Below, piece after piece: positions 55,277-64,000 of a stretch of 64,000 bases of DNA. Below the pieces are notes generated by a model that made no database searches, was not told the origin of the DNA, and saw only the letters and a program-made list of their open reading frames with translations. The translations under genes were made by a program, and so were the position numbers. Every line of letters starts with the position of its first letter. The first letter of the stretch is position 1. The DNA lies in the NCBI GenBank assembly GCA_026399835.1, contig JAPLQE010000010.1:18261-82260 (forward strand). The letters are read 5' to 3'. Source of the DNA: Burkholderiales bacterium (GTDB lineage: Bacteria > Pseudomonadota > Gammaproteobacteria > Burkholderiales > Burkholderiaceae_E).

Positions 55277-56125
55277 TCAGTCCGCCTCGGCCATCCTCTG
55301 GCGCCTGGCCTCGTCTTCGGACTCCGCATCGCGGATCTCGCGCATCACCGACACCAGGTCGACGTTGCTCTCGTCGGGCACGAAGCGGCCGGTGAGCGCG
55401 GTCTCGGTGGTGAGCAGGCCGCGGCGGTACAGGTCCCAGATCTCGGGGCCGTACTCGGTGGCGAGCAGCTCGGGCGCGAAGCGCCCGAAGAAGCCGCGCA
55501 GGTTGCCGACGTCGCGCAGCAGCATCCGGCTCGCATGGTTGTTGCCGGCGGCGTCCACCGCCTGCGGCAGGTCGATGATCACCGGGCCGTCTGCGGCCAG
55601 CAGGATGTTGAACTCGGACAGGTCGCCGTGCACGACGCCGGCGCACAGCATGCGCACGACCTCGCGGAGCAGCGACGCATGGTGCAGGCGGGCGTCCTCC
55701 TCGCTGAAGATCACGTCGTTCAGGCGCGGCGCGGCGTTGCCCTCCTCGTCGGAGACGAGCTCCATCAGCAGCACGCCGTCGAGGAAGTTGTACGGCCGCG
55801 GCACGCGCACGCCGGCGGCGGCCAGGCGGTGCAGCGCGTCGACCTCGGCGCTCTGCCAGGCGGCTTCCTGGGCCTCGCGGCCGAAGCGCGTGCCCTTGGC
55901 CATGGCGCGGGCCTGGCGCGTGTTCTTCACACGGCGGTTCTCGGTGTAGTCGACGGCCTGGCGGAAGCTGCGGTTGTTCGCTTCCTTGTAGACCTTCGCG
56001 CAGCGGACGTCGTCGCCGCAGCGCACGACGTAGACGGTGGCTTCCTTGCCGCTGGTGAGCTGTCGGACCACGTCGTCGACGAGTCCTTCCTCGATCAGGG
56101 GAAGCAGACGTTTGGGAGGCTTCAT
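55277..56125 (-). CDS. RIO1-like serine/threonine protein kinase
   Basis: A 282-residue kinase from ATG 56125. ATP-binding residues lie in SGKEATVYVV (Gly-rich loop) and CAKVYK (Lys); the catalytic loop is VVHGDLSEFNILL (HGD...N) and the metal loop is VIIDLPQAVD. The flexible loop is shortened, as in bacterial RIO proteins. Substrates in bacteria are unknown. It has no regulatory domain and lies downstream of a small flagellar-like gene. Confidence 0.88.
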   Translation of the reverse strand: MKPPKRLLPLIEEGLVDDVVRQLTSGKEATVYVVRCGDDVRCAKVYKEANNRSFRQAVDYTENRRVKNTRQARAMAKGTRFGREAQEAAWQSAEVDALHRLAAAGVRVPRPYNFLDGVLLMELVSDEEGNAAPRLNDVIFSEEDARLHHASLLREVVRMLCAGVVHGDLSEFNILLAADGPVIIDLPQAVDAAGNNHASRMLLRDVGNLRGFFGRFAPELLATEYGPEIWDLYRRGLLTTETALTGRFVPDESNVDLVSVMREIRDAESEDEARRQRMAEAD

Positions 56126-56162
56126 CCCCGTAGTGTGCGCCACCGCGCGGCGCACACCCCGT

Positions 56163-56519
56163 TCAGCGCAGCTTCAGCACCTCGTCGAGCGACTCGTTCT
56201 GGCGCTTGATGGCCTGGACGTTGGCGAGGACGGCGTTGCTGGCGGCGATCATGTCGACCATGGTGCGCGGCAGATCGGGGTCCTCGGCGGTGGGCGCTGC
56301 GAGCCCGGCCGGGGCGGGCCGCCCGCCCGCCTGCTGGGGCTGTGCGAGTGCGGGCGGCGGCGGGGCCTGCTCCGACGCGCCCTGGACGCCCGCCACCGGT
56401 TCCATGCCGGTGACCGGCTGCCCGATGCGCTGGGTGGAGGCTCGCGCCACCTCGAAGGCCGCCGAATCCAGGCGACGCGACGCTGCACTCAATCCCGACA
56501 GGCTGATCGACAGGGACAT
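56163..56519 (-). CDS. Small flagellar rod/hook-like protein
   Basis: A 118-residue protein. The N-terminus MSLSISLSGLSAASRRLDSAAFEVA (in pieces) fits the amphipathic helix of flagellar axial proteins, and the C-terminus DLPRTMVDMIAASNAVLANVQAIKRQNE matches the FlgE/FlgG-type basal-body rod C-terminal helix. The middle is a Pro/Ala/Gln-rich linker. Related small genes lie outside flagellar operons in several Burkholderiales. No flagellar cluster is nearby, so its role is unclear. Confidence 0.65.
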   Translation of the reverse strand: MSLSISLSGLSAASRRLDSAAFEVARASTQRIGQPVTGMEPVAGVQGASEQAPPPPALAQPQQAGGRPAPAGLAAPTAEDPDLPRTMVDMIAASNAVLANVQAIKRQNESLDEVLKLR

Positions 56520-56595
56520 GGCGTGACTCCGGTTGACCTTGTTATCGACGCGGTGGGCGCCGACTTGAGCGCCGCCGGCGCGGCGCATCGACCGT

Positions 56596-57309
56596 TCATC
56601 GGCCGACGAGCGCCGCGTCGAGTGCGTGCAGGTCCTCGAACGGTGCGGGCGCATGCCCGCCGCAGGCGTCGGCCGGATGCCGGTGCGCGAACTGCGGTCG
56701 GCGCAGCCAGGCGGCCTGCAGGCCGGCGCGGCGCGCGGCGACGACGTCGAGCAGCGGGTCGTCGCCGATGTGCAGGGTCTCGCCCGGCTCGACGCCGGCC
56801 AGCCGGCAGGCCTCGTGGAAGAGGCGCGGGTCGGGCTTGGCGCTGCCGAACACATGGGCATTGACCGAGGCGTGGAAGTAGCGCCCGAGCCCGACCCGCT
56901 CGACGTCGGCATTGCCGTTGGTGACCGCGATCAGCCGCAAGCGCCCTGCCCATCGCCCGAGCACCGGCAGCACGTCGTCGAAGAAGCGCACCCGCTGGCG
57001 CGCTTCGAGGAAGACCTCGAAGGCCTCTTCGGCGAGGCGCGGATCATCGCCGGATCGCGTCATCGCGCGGCGCAGGCCCTCGCGGCGCAGCCAGCTCATG
57101 TCGTGGGCGCGCCCGGGATGTTCGGCGAGCAGCTCGCGACGGATCGCGGCGCGGGCATCGGCGTCGAGGCCCGCGGCGGTCGCGGGCGCATGCGCCGCGA
57201 GCCAGTCGCCCAGCACCTGCTCGGCGCCGACCAGCGTCGGCCCCACGGCCCAGAGCGTGTCGTCGAGGTCGAGCGTGATCGCTCGCAGTGGGGTGAGGGC
57301 GGTCGTCAC
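56596..57309 (-). CDS. HAD-superfamily hydrolase
   Basis: A 237-residue protein from GTG 57309. Motif I is ITLDLDDTLW (nucleophile and acid-base Asp), motif II is AVTNGNADV, motif III the Lys in GSAKPDPRLFHEA and motif IV HIGDDPLLDVVAARRAG. An alpha-helical cap lies between motifs I and II (about residues 30-110). The pattern fits YjjG/HAD-IA phosphatases acting on nucleotides or sugar phosphates. Substrate is not predictable. Confidence 0.9.
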   Translation of the reverse strand: MTTALTPLRAITLDLDDTLWAVGPTLVGAEQVLGDWLAAHAPATAAGLDADARAAIRRELLAEHPGRAHDMSWLRREGLRRAMTRSGDDPRLAEEAFEVFLEARQRVRFFDDVLPVLGRWAGRLRLIAVTNGNADVERVGLGRYFHASVNAHVFGSAKPDPRLFHEACRLAGVEPGETLHIGDDPLLDVVAARRAGLQAAWLRRPQFAHRHPADACGGHAPAPFEDLHALDAALVGR

Positions 57310-57518
57310 GGGCAGCGCCAGGGCAGGTCGGGCATCCGCGGATTCTAAGTCGCCGAGGCGGCCCGCCGCCCGGCCCCGGCACGCACCGCGCCGGCAGCGG
57401 CAGCTCCGCCGTTCGTCGAGGCCAGACCGCGCTTCGTTCCGCTGGCCGCCCGGAGCGTGATTTTTGTCACGGTCCGGGGCCGGTCGCCGGGCTCGAATGC
57501 CGCAATGAGGAGATCGCC

Positions 57519-57986
57519 ATGAACGACACGGGCCCCACCCTGCAGCCGGCGCCGGCCGCCGCAGCGCACCGGCCGCTGCACGCACCCGCTCCGATCGTCG
57601 TGACCGCGGCCTCGCTGGTGACGCTCGGCTTCTGCATCGCGTTCGTGCTGGCTGCGCCCTTCGGCGCCGCGGTCGCGCCGGGCGACCCGTGGCCGCTGGC
57701 GGACCGTGCGGCAGGCGATCACGCGATCGCCTTCGCCCTGATCGGCGGCATCCTGCTCGGCATGCCGCTCGCCGTCCACGTGCTGCACCGCGACCTGGCG
57801 CGGCCGCTGGCGCTCGGCGAGGCCCGCGAGGACGCGAGCGCCTCGCGCTTCGTCTACGGGCCGGGCGCACGCCGGCGGATGGCGCTCGGGCTGGGTGCCG
57901 CCTACGGCACCGCGGCGCTGTTCGTGCTGCTCATCGCCGGCACGACCGATGCGGCGTCGGCGCTGCGGGCGCTGCTGGCGTACTGA
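57519..57986 (+). CDS. Small membrane protein of unknown function
   Basis: A 155-residue protein with a good ribosome-binding site (GAGGAG) before ATG 57519. It has three hydrophobic segments: IVVTAASLVTLGFCIAFVLA, FALIGGILLGMPLAVHVL and AAYGTAALFVLLIAG, with a short Pro-rich leader. No family is recognised. It lies next to and convergent with the photosynthesis genes (bchP). Confidence 0.6.
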   Translation: MNDTGPTLQPAPAAAAHRPLHAPAPIVVTAASLVTLGFCIAFVLAAPFGAAVAPGDPWPLADRAAGDHAIAFALIGGILLGMPLAVHVLHRDLARPLALGEAREDASASRFVYGPGARRRMALGLGAAYGTAALFVLLIAGTTDAASALRALLAY

Positions 57987-58001
57987 TGCGCTCGTGCGGG
58001 T

Positions 58002-59216
58002 TCAGACCCGCACGAGCCCCAGCAGGTGCGCGACGTCCTTGAAGAAGATGCGCACGTGCGCGATCGGCTTCTTGCGCACGAGCTTCTTGTTCATGTACGA
58101 CTCGAAGGTGAGCTGCTGCACGTCGCGGTCGCGGCAGATGTCGACGAAGCGCTCGCGGCGCTTGTCGCTCGAGTACCAGAACCACTGCATCACGCCGAGC
58201 ACCCAGAACACGCGGCCGTGCTCGCGCATGAAGCGCTTGCGGGCGCGCGCGAGCACGCGGGCGTCGCCGGTCTCGAGCAGCTGGTGGACGGCGTCGGCCG
58301 CGAAGGTGCCGCACACCATCGCGTAGTAGATGCCCTCGCCGGAGGCGGGCGCGACCACGCCGGCCGCGTCGCCGGCCAGCACCACGTCGCGGCCGTTGTC
58401 CCAGCGCGGCAGCGGCTTCATCGGCAGCGGCGCACCCTCGCGGCGCAGCGTGCGCGCGTTCTGCAGGCCGACCTTCTCGCGCAGCTCGCCGGTGGCGGCA
58501 CGCAGCGAGAAGCCCTTGTCGGCGCTGCCGGTGCCGATGCTCAGCGTCTCGCCGTGCGGGAACACCCAGCCGTAGAAGTCGGGCGAGAGCTTGCCCTGGT
58601 ACCAGACGTCGCAGCGGCCGGCGTCGTAGCCGGCGGGCCGCTGCTCGGGCACCGCGACGATCTCGTGGTACGCGAAGACGAACTTGCCGCGGTCCGCACC
58701 GGGCACGGCCTGGCGGGCGACCGACGAGTTGGCGCCGTCGGCGCCGATGATGGTGCGGGCGCGCACGCGGGCGGGCGTGCCCTCGCCGAGGCGGTGGCCT
58801 TCGCGCAGCCGGTAGTGGATGACCGCGGTGCCGTCGGTGTCGCGCTCGATGCGCTCGAACACGCCGGTGCGGCGCACCGCGCCCGCCTTCGCCGCGCGCT
58901 CGCGCAGGAACTCGTCGAAGCGGTCCCGGTCGACCATGCCCACGTAGCCGCCCTCGATCGGGATGTCCACGTTCTTGCCGGCCGGCGACACCATGCGCGC
59001 ACTGGTGGCGCGTGCCACGATCTGCTCGTCCGGGACGGCGTAGTCCTTGATCAGCCGCGGCGGCACCGCGCCGCCGCAAGGCTTGACGCGCCCGGCACGG
59101 TCGAGCAGCAGCACGCTGCGGCCCTTGGCCGCGAGCTCCTGTGCCGCGGTCGCCCCGGAGGGCCCGCCGCCGACCACCACCACGTCGAAGGTCTCGATCT
59201 GATCCATCTGAGTCAT
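58002..59216 (-). CDS. bchP: Geranylgeranyl reductase for bacteriochlorophyll (BchP)
   Basis: A 404-residue flavoprotein that reduces the geranylgeranyl tail of bacteriochlorophyll to phytyl. The FAD site is DVVVVGGGPSGATAAQELA near residues 11-29, and other BchP features are RVKPCGGAVPPRLI, GVIGADGANS-type IIGADGANSSVARQAV, WVFPHGETLSIG and VVLAGDAAGVVAPASGEGIYYAM (in pieces). The start overlaps the stop of the upstream transporter gene (ATGA). The gene is the last of a bchG-transporter-bchP operon, which is typical of phototrophic proteobacteria. Confidence 0.93.
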   Translation of the reverse strand: MTQMDQIETFDVVVVGGGPSGATAAQELAAKGRSVLLLDRAGRVKPCGGAVPPRLIKDYAVPDEQIVARATSARMVSPAGKNVDIPIEGGYVGMVDRDRFDEFLRERAAKAGAVRRTGVFERIERDTDGTAVIHYRLREGHRLGEGTPARVRARTIIGADGANSSVARQAVPGADRGKFVFAYHEIVAVPEQRPAGYDAGRCDVWYQGKLSPDFYGWVFPHGETLSIGTGSADKGFSLRAATGELREKVGLQNARTLRREGAPLPMKPLPRWDNGRDVVLAGDAAGVVAPASGEGIYYAMVCGTFAADAVHQLLETGDARVLARARKRFMREHGRVFWVLGVMQWFWYSSDKRRERFVDICRDRDVQQLTFESYMNKKLVRKKPIAHVRIFFKDVAHLLGLVRV

Positions 59217-60595
59217 CCTCTTTCCGCGCCCGCGACGCGGTAGTCGCCGAGCGGCGCGGAGGATCCGCGCACGGGCTCGGAAGGGTCGATCCGGAACTCT
59301 CCGGCGCCGGAGCGCCCGATGCGTGCAGCCATGAAGGCCGATACGACGAACAGCGCCGCCTCGAGCGCGAACACCGATGCGTACGCTGGGCCGGGCGAGC
59401 CGATGAGCCAGCGCGCGACGTCGCTGGCGGCGGCACCCGCCAGGCCGCCGATGCCGAAGGCGATCGCCTGCGCGGCGCCCCACAGGCCCATGCGTACGCC
59501 CTCGCGCGCCTCGCGGCCCTCGCCGGCGAGCCGCATCATCGAGGCGATCGCGGCGATCGCGAACGCGCCGTTGGCCACGCCGAGCGCGAACACCATCGGC
59601 CGCAGCGGCCAGCCACCGCCGCCGTCTCCGGCCGAGCCTGCGAGCGCCAGTCCGGCGAGCACCAGGGCCGATGCGAGGCACCCGCCGATCGTCCAGCCGC
59701 GCAGCGTGCCGAGCTGGCGGCCCGCGAAGCGGCTGCCGGCGAACGCGGCGAGCAGCATGCCGACGAAGGCGCCGCCGTGCTGCACGCCCGAGAGCGCGGT
59801 CGACTCGCCCGGCGTGTAGCCGAACACCGCGCCCGAGAACGGCTCGAGGATCAGGTCCTGAGCGCTGTAGGCCAGCATCGACACGAAGACGAACACCGTG
59901 AAGCGGCGCGCGGCGGGCTCGGCCCAGACCTGCGCGAGCGCTTCGCTGAAGCGTGGCTTGGCCTGGGCGTCGGCCGCTGCGGCGACCGGTCGCGCGTCGC
60001 CCTCGAGCCGATACAGCGCCAGCAGGGTGACGAGCATCGCGATCGCGGAGACGGTGGCGGTCACCGCGATCAGCCGTTCAGGGGTGTACGGGTCGAGCAT
60101 CTTCCCGGCCATGCCCGCGGTGATCGCGAAGCCCATGATCATCATCAGCCACACCGTTGTGGCCGCGGCCGCGCGCCGCTCGGGCATGACGCGCTTGGCC
60201 AGCAGCACCAGCAGCGAGGTGCCGCAGGCCGACACGCCCAGCCCGATCACCATGAACGCGAGCACGGCGCAGACGATGCCGAGCGCGGTGTGCGTCGCCA
60301 TCAGCGCGGTGGCCGACGCCGCGGCGATGCCGCCGGTGGCCAGCGTCGCCATGCCGCCGACGATCCACGGCGTGCGGCGCCCGCCGACGTCCGAACCGAA
60401 GCCCATGCGCGGCCGCAGCCCCTGCATCGCGTAGTGCACGCCGACCAGCAGGCCGGGCAGCAGCGCCGGCAGCGCGAGCTCGACCACCATCACGCGGTTC
60501 AGTGTCGAGGTGGTCAGCACGACGATCGCGCCGAGCGACATCTGCACCAGCCCCAGTCGCGCGATGCCGCTCCAGCCGAAGGTCTTCGCGTCCAT
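59213..60595 (-). CDS. PucC/BCH-family major facilitator
   Basis: A 460-residue inner-membrane protein with twelve helices. The LTTSTLNRVMVVELALPALLPGLLVGVHYA region (in pieces) and GFGSDVGGRRTPWI are diagnostic of the BCH/PucC group, which includes the light-harvesting assembly factor PucC and the Bch2 (orf428-like) proteins between bchG and bchP. A conserved charged patch lies in GSDVGGRR. It may move pigment or help assemble light-harvesting complexes. Coupled to bchP and, three bases away, bchG. Confidence 0.93.
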   Translation of the reverse strand: MDAKTFGWSGIARLGLVQMSLGAIVVLTTSTLNRVMVVELALPALLPGLLVGVHYAMQGLRPRMGFGSDVGGRRTPWIVGGMATLATGGIAAASATALMATHTALGIVCAVLAFMVIGLGVSACGTSLLVLLAKRVMPERRAAAATTVWLMMIMGFAITAGMAGKMLDPYTPERLIAVTATVSAIAMLVTLLALYRLEGDARPVAAAADAQAKPRFSEALAQVWAEPAARRFTVFVFVSMLAYSAQDLILEPFSGAVFGYTPGESTALSGVQHGGAFVGMLLAAFAGSRFAGRQLGTLRGWTIGGCLASALVLAGLALAGSAGDGGGGWPLRPMVFALGVANGAFAIAAIASMMRLAGEGREAREGVRMGLWGAAQAIAFGIGGLAGAAASDVARWLIGSPGPAYASVFALEAALFVVSAFMAARIGRSGAGEFRIDPSEPVRGSSAPLGDYRVAGAERG

Positions 60596-60597
60596 CG

Positions 60598-61515
60598 TCA
60601 GGCCCCCGCGAGCGAACGCAGCGCGAACGCCGAGACCATCATGCCGGCCACGTAGAGCGGCACACCGAAGCCGCTGTAGGGCAGGGCCCGCTCGATGGGC
60701 TTCGCGACGAACCACCTCATCATGAAGCACTGCGCGACCAGCAGGCCGGCGACGCTCAGCGCATGCATCGGCCGATCCCAGGAAAGCAGCAGGCCGATCA
60801 CGACGAGCTGCGGCACCGCCATCGCCCAGGACGCGAAGCGCGCGGCACCGACGGCGCCGAGCTGGACGGGGAGCGAGCGCACGCCCATCTTCTTGTCGCC
60901 CTCGATCGCCTTGAAGTCGTTCAGCGTCATGATCCCGTGCGCGCCGAGGCCGTAGAGCAGCGCCAGCCCGAGCGAGCGCTGATCGGGCATGGCGCCGCCT
61001 GCCATGACCGCGGCCCCGGTCACCCAGGCGAGCGTCTCGTAGCTGAGCCCGCAGGCCAGGTTGCCCCACCAGCCGTTGGCCTTGAAGCGGAACGGCGGCG
61101 CGCTGTACATCCAGGCGAGCACCAGCCCGAGGACCGCGGCCGCGAAGCCCCAGGGGCCGAGCAGCGTGGCCACGGCGAGCGACAGGGCGGTCCAGGCGAT
61201 GGCGATCCCGAGACCCCAGCGTCCCGGCATGCGGCCCGACGGGATCGGGCGGTTCGGCTCGTTGATGGCGTCGACGTGACGATCGAACCAGTCGTTGACG
61301 GCCTGGCTGGTCGCGCAGACCAGCGGCCCGGCGAGCAGCACGCCGACGACGACGATCGGCCACATCTCCAGCGGCGACAGGCCCGAGCCGACCACGCCGC
61401 AGGCGAACGCCCACATCGGCGGGAACCAGGTGATGGGCTTGAGCAGCTCGGCAACGGTCGACAGCGCCGGGCGGGTCAGCGGCTCGGACAGCGATCGGGG
61501 CATCGGGCGTGACAT
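60598..61515 (-). CDS. bchG: (Bacterio)chlorophyll synthase BchG
   Basis: A 305-residue UbiA-family prenyltransferase from ATG 61515, esterifying bacteriochlorophyllide with geranylgeranyl or phytyl diphosphate. The first Asp-rich motif is NDWFDRHVDAINEPNRPIPSG (in pieces); the second lies at LNDFKAIEGDKKMGVRSLP. WMYSAPPFRFKANGWWGN is also conserved in BchG/ChlG. Nine hydrophobic segments fit. It is the first gene of the operon, divergent from crtI across about 100 bases. Confidence 0.95.
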   Translation of the reverse strand: MSRPMPRSLSEPLTRPALSTVAELLKPITWFPPMWAFACGVVGSGLSPLEMWPIVVVGVLLAGPLVCATSQAVNDWFDRHVDAINEPNRPIPSGRMPGRWGLGIAIAWTALSLAVATLLGPWGFAAAVLGLVLAWMYSAPPFRFKANGWWGNLACGLSYETLAWVTGAAVMAGGAMPDQRSLGLALLYGLGAHGIMTLNDFKAIEGDKKMGVRSLPVQLGAVGAARFASWAMAVPQLVVIGLLLSWDRPMHALSVAGLLVAQCFMMRWFVAKPIERALPYSGFGVPLYVAGMMVSAFALRSLAGA

Positions 61516-61618
61516 GATTGCAGTCTGCGCCTGACACCACAAAGCGTCAACCTTGCCTTACACTCGGTCCGTGGAGACTGTAACCGGACGCTTCCCGTCC
61601 GGCTCCCCGGAGCCTCGC
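61516..61618. promoter_or_regulatory. bchG/crtI divergent promoter region
   Basis: The 103-base gap holds promoters for two opposite photosynthesis operons. A TTACACT -10-like element lies at about 61558-61564 on the crtI side. I looked by eye for the PpsR/CrtJ motif (TGT-N12-ACA) and did not find a perfect one. Confidence 0.4.
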
Positions 61619-63178
<1,560 letters not shown>

Positions 63179-63195
63179 GCGGCGGGCACGGCGCC

Positions 63196-63369
63196 GTGTC
63201 GCCGATCGTCTGGGAGCTCGGGCTGGTGGTGGGCGCGCTGGTGGTGTTCGTGGTCTGGCAGAAGGTCACGCTCGAGCGGGACATGCGGATCACGCGCGAG
63301 GCGCGGGAGCGGCGCGAGGCGGAGGCGGCCGCGGCTGCGCGCGAGGATGACGGTTCGGCGCGCGGTTGA
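63196..63369 (+). CDS. Small single-helix membrane protein (possible)
   Basis: A 57-residue frame from GTG 63196, 17 bases after crtI. One hydrophobic helix (WELGLVVGALVVFVVW) precedes a charged coiled-coil tail of Arg/Glu/Ala (RITREARERREAEAAAAARED). Small proteins of this shape occur in many operons, but no family is recognised. The close spacing to crtI supports it being translated. Confidence 0.45.
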   Translation: MSPIVWELGLVVGALVVFVVWQKVTLERDMRITREARERREAEAAAAAREDDGSARG

Positions 63370-63432
63370 GTGCGACTTAGGGTGTGCGTGCGTGTGCGTG
63401 TGCGTGTGTTCGTGCACTCGGCGGTCGGCGCG

Positions 63433-63672
63433 GCCCGTCGTCGCCCGGGGGCGGGCATCGCTGCGCTGACCCCGCGCCCTCGGGCCTGCGGCCCGAGGGT
63501 CCCCGCGAGGCGGGGGGCCGCGCCGGGCCGGCCAAAGAACTCGGCCGGCCTGCGGCCGACCTCAGACAGCTTTGGCCTATCGGTCGGCTGCGCCGACCGA
63601 TACCCGTCGCGACCCCCCACCTCGCGGCGCGGCCTCACACTCCGCGATGCCCGCCCCCGGGCGACGACGGGC
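63433..63672. repeat. 29-bp inverted repeat enclosing at least four hairpins
   Basis: 63433-63461 is the exact reverse complement of 63644-63672. Inside it are four more perfect inverted repeats: CCCTCGGGCC/GGCCCGAGGG at 63477-63499, CCCCGC/GCGGGG at 63501-63515, GGCCAAAG/CTTTGGCC at 63530-63577 (enclosing TCGGCCG/CGGCCGA at 63541-63559), and a 10-bp pair at 63578-63602. It could fold as one branched structure in DNA or RNA. Confidence 0.85.
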
Positions 63673-63832
63673 GAGACCACGGTGGCATGAGACACCTCTC
63701 ACCCCAAAAAAAGGTGGTGAGTAATGAACCCACCTCCGTGCGAACGCCGCAGCACGCACACCCCGTCTCTCGGCGCCGTTGCCCTTCAGGCCGTCGCGCA
63801 CCGACTGGGCCGCACCGTCTCGCGCAGGCGTC

Positions 63833-63864
63833 CGACGGGTATCGGCTGGCGCAGCCAGTCGATA
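63833..63864. repeat. Second, inverted copy of the hairpin unit
   Basis: CGACGGGTATCGG at 63833-63845 is the exact reverse complement of 63597-63609, and TATCGGCTGG can pair with CCAGTCGATA (63840-63864), with one mismatch. It therefore repeats the hairpin and flank of the larger element in opposite orientation, about 230 bases away. Confidence 0.75.
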
Positions 63865-63992
63865 GACACCATGGTCGCCCTCAGCTTCGACGGTGGCCGG
63901 TCAACCTCACACGCTTCGTAGGTTGCGCGGCGAGCCGCGCCGAGCTACATGCCGAGACATCAGTCAGCGGCAACCCTTGGAGGAGACCGGCC

Positions 63993-64000
63993 ATGGATGA
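63993..64000 (+). CDS. Start of a further gene (only start codon and next bases visible)
   Basis: ATG at 63993 is preceded at seven bases by GGAGGAG, a near-perfect ribosome-binding site. Only ATG-GAT-GA is in the window, so nothing can be said about the product. It follows crtI on the same strand and may be another carotenoid or photosynthesis gene. Confidence 0.55.

Larger units (their letters stand above)
63370..63992. other. Palindrome-dense, gene-free stretch
   Basis: About 620 bases without a convincing gene. A GT/GTGC-rich tract lies at 63381-63415. From 63433 to about 63672 there is a set of nested perfect inverted repeats, listed separately, and a further related hairpin near 63840-63864. 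A weak 65-residue frame at 63724-63921 was not accepted as a gene. The stretch ends at a strong GGAGGAG ribosome-binding site. Confidence 0.8.

Noticed and set aside
61516..61618. PpsR/CrtJ binding site (TGT-N12-ACA) in the bchG/crtI gap
   Set aside because: No perfect copy was found by eye; weaker ones cannot be excluded, so none is reported.
63724..63921. 65-residue open frame with AAGGTGGTG upstream
   Set aside because: The translation is low in hydrophobic or domain-like content and lies within the inverted-repeat element; more likely non-coding. The upstream pairing CTCACC/GGTGAG could be a weak hairpin.

Overview
The window is very GC-rich chromosomal DNA that reads as a betaproteobacterium, most likely of the Burkholderiales. 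It carries the chromosome-origin neighbourhood: mnmE, a CysB-type LysR gene, yidC, yidD, rnpA and rpmH on the minus strand, then dnaA, dnaN, gyrB and slyX on the plus strand. Bacteriochlorophyll and carotenoid genes at two places (bciA near 21-22 kb; bchG, a PucC-family transporter, bchP and crtI at 58-63 kb) indicate a purple or aerobic anoxygenic phototroph. I cannot name the species from the sequence.

Layout. 0-2.9 kb: partial EamA transporter, SDR, a PNPOx-like protein, a histone-H1/AlgP-like Ala/Lys protein and a truncated thioesterase. 3.0-6.4 kb: TRAP transporter (small permease, large permease, binding protein) followed by a MarR regulator. 6.5-8.9 kb: cupin protein, DUF2189 membrane protein, degenerate GGDEF protein. 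9.1-14.7 kb: E1 alpha/beta of a 2-oxoacid dehydrogenase, LD-carboxypeptidase, CidA/LrgB pair, AI-2E family permease. 14.7-21.2 kb: secreted alpha/beta hydrolase, a secreted protein broken by a 5-bp repeat, an FAH-family protein, a BaeSR-like two-component system with a Pro-rich repeat in the sensor, an outer-membrane protein.

21.2-26.3 kb is a minus-strand run: a membrane-anchored flavin/2Fe-2S reductase, a membrane cytochrome-b-like protein, an eight-haem c-type cytochrome, NDH-2 and bciA. The first three are translationally coupled and look like one electron-transfer chain from NAD(P)H to the periplasm. 26.46-35.57 kb is a genomic island bounded by a 21-bp direct repeat of the 3' end of mnmE. 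It carries a type I restriction system (hsdR, hsdM, hsdS) with a DUF1016/YhcG nuclease, an AAA ATPase and an unknown partner protein, but no integrase.

35.5-47.0 kb is the replication-origin block, with candidate DnaA boxes upstream of dnaA and a cluster plus an AT-rich stretch between dnaA and dnaN. 47.0-57.5 kb holds a soluble histidine kinase with a REC-TPR partner, a Bug-family binding protein, an EamA exporter, a chemoreceptor, a thioredoxin-fold protein with an ArsP/YraQ-type permease, a RIO kinase, a small flagellar-rod-like protein and a HAD phosphatase. 57.5-63.4 kb is the bchP/PucC/bchG operon divergent from crtI. The last 600 bases hold an unusual nest of perfect inverted repeats and end at the ribosome-binding site and start codon of another gene.

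Most genes were identified by reading protein motifs; no database search was run. Function calls for the unknown proteins are deliberately withheld.
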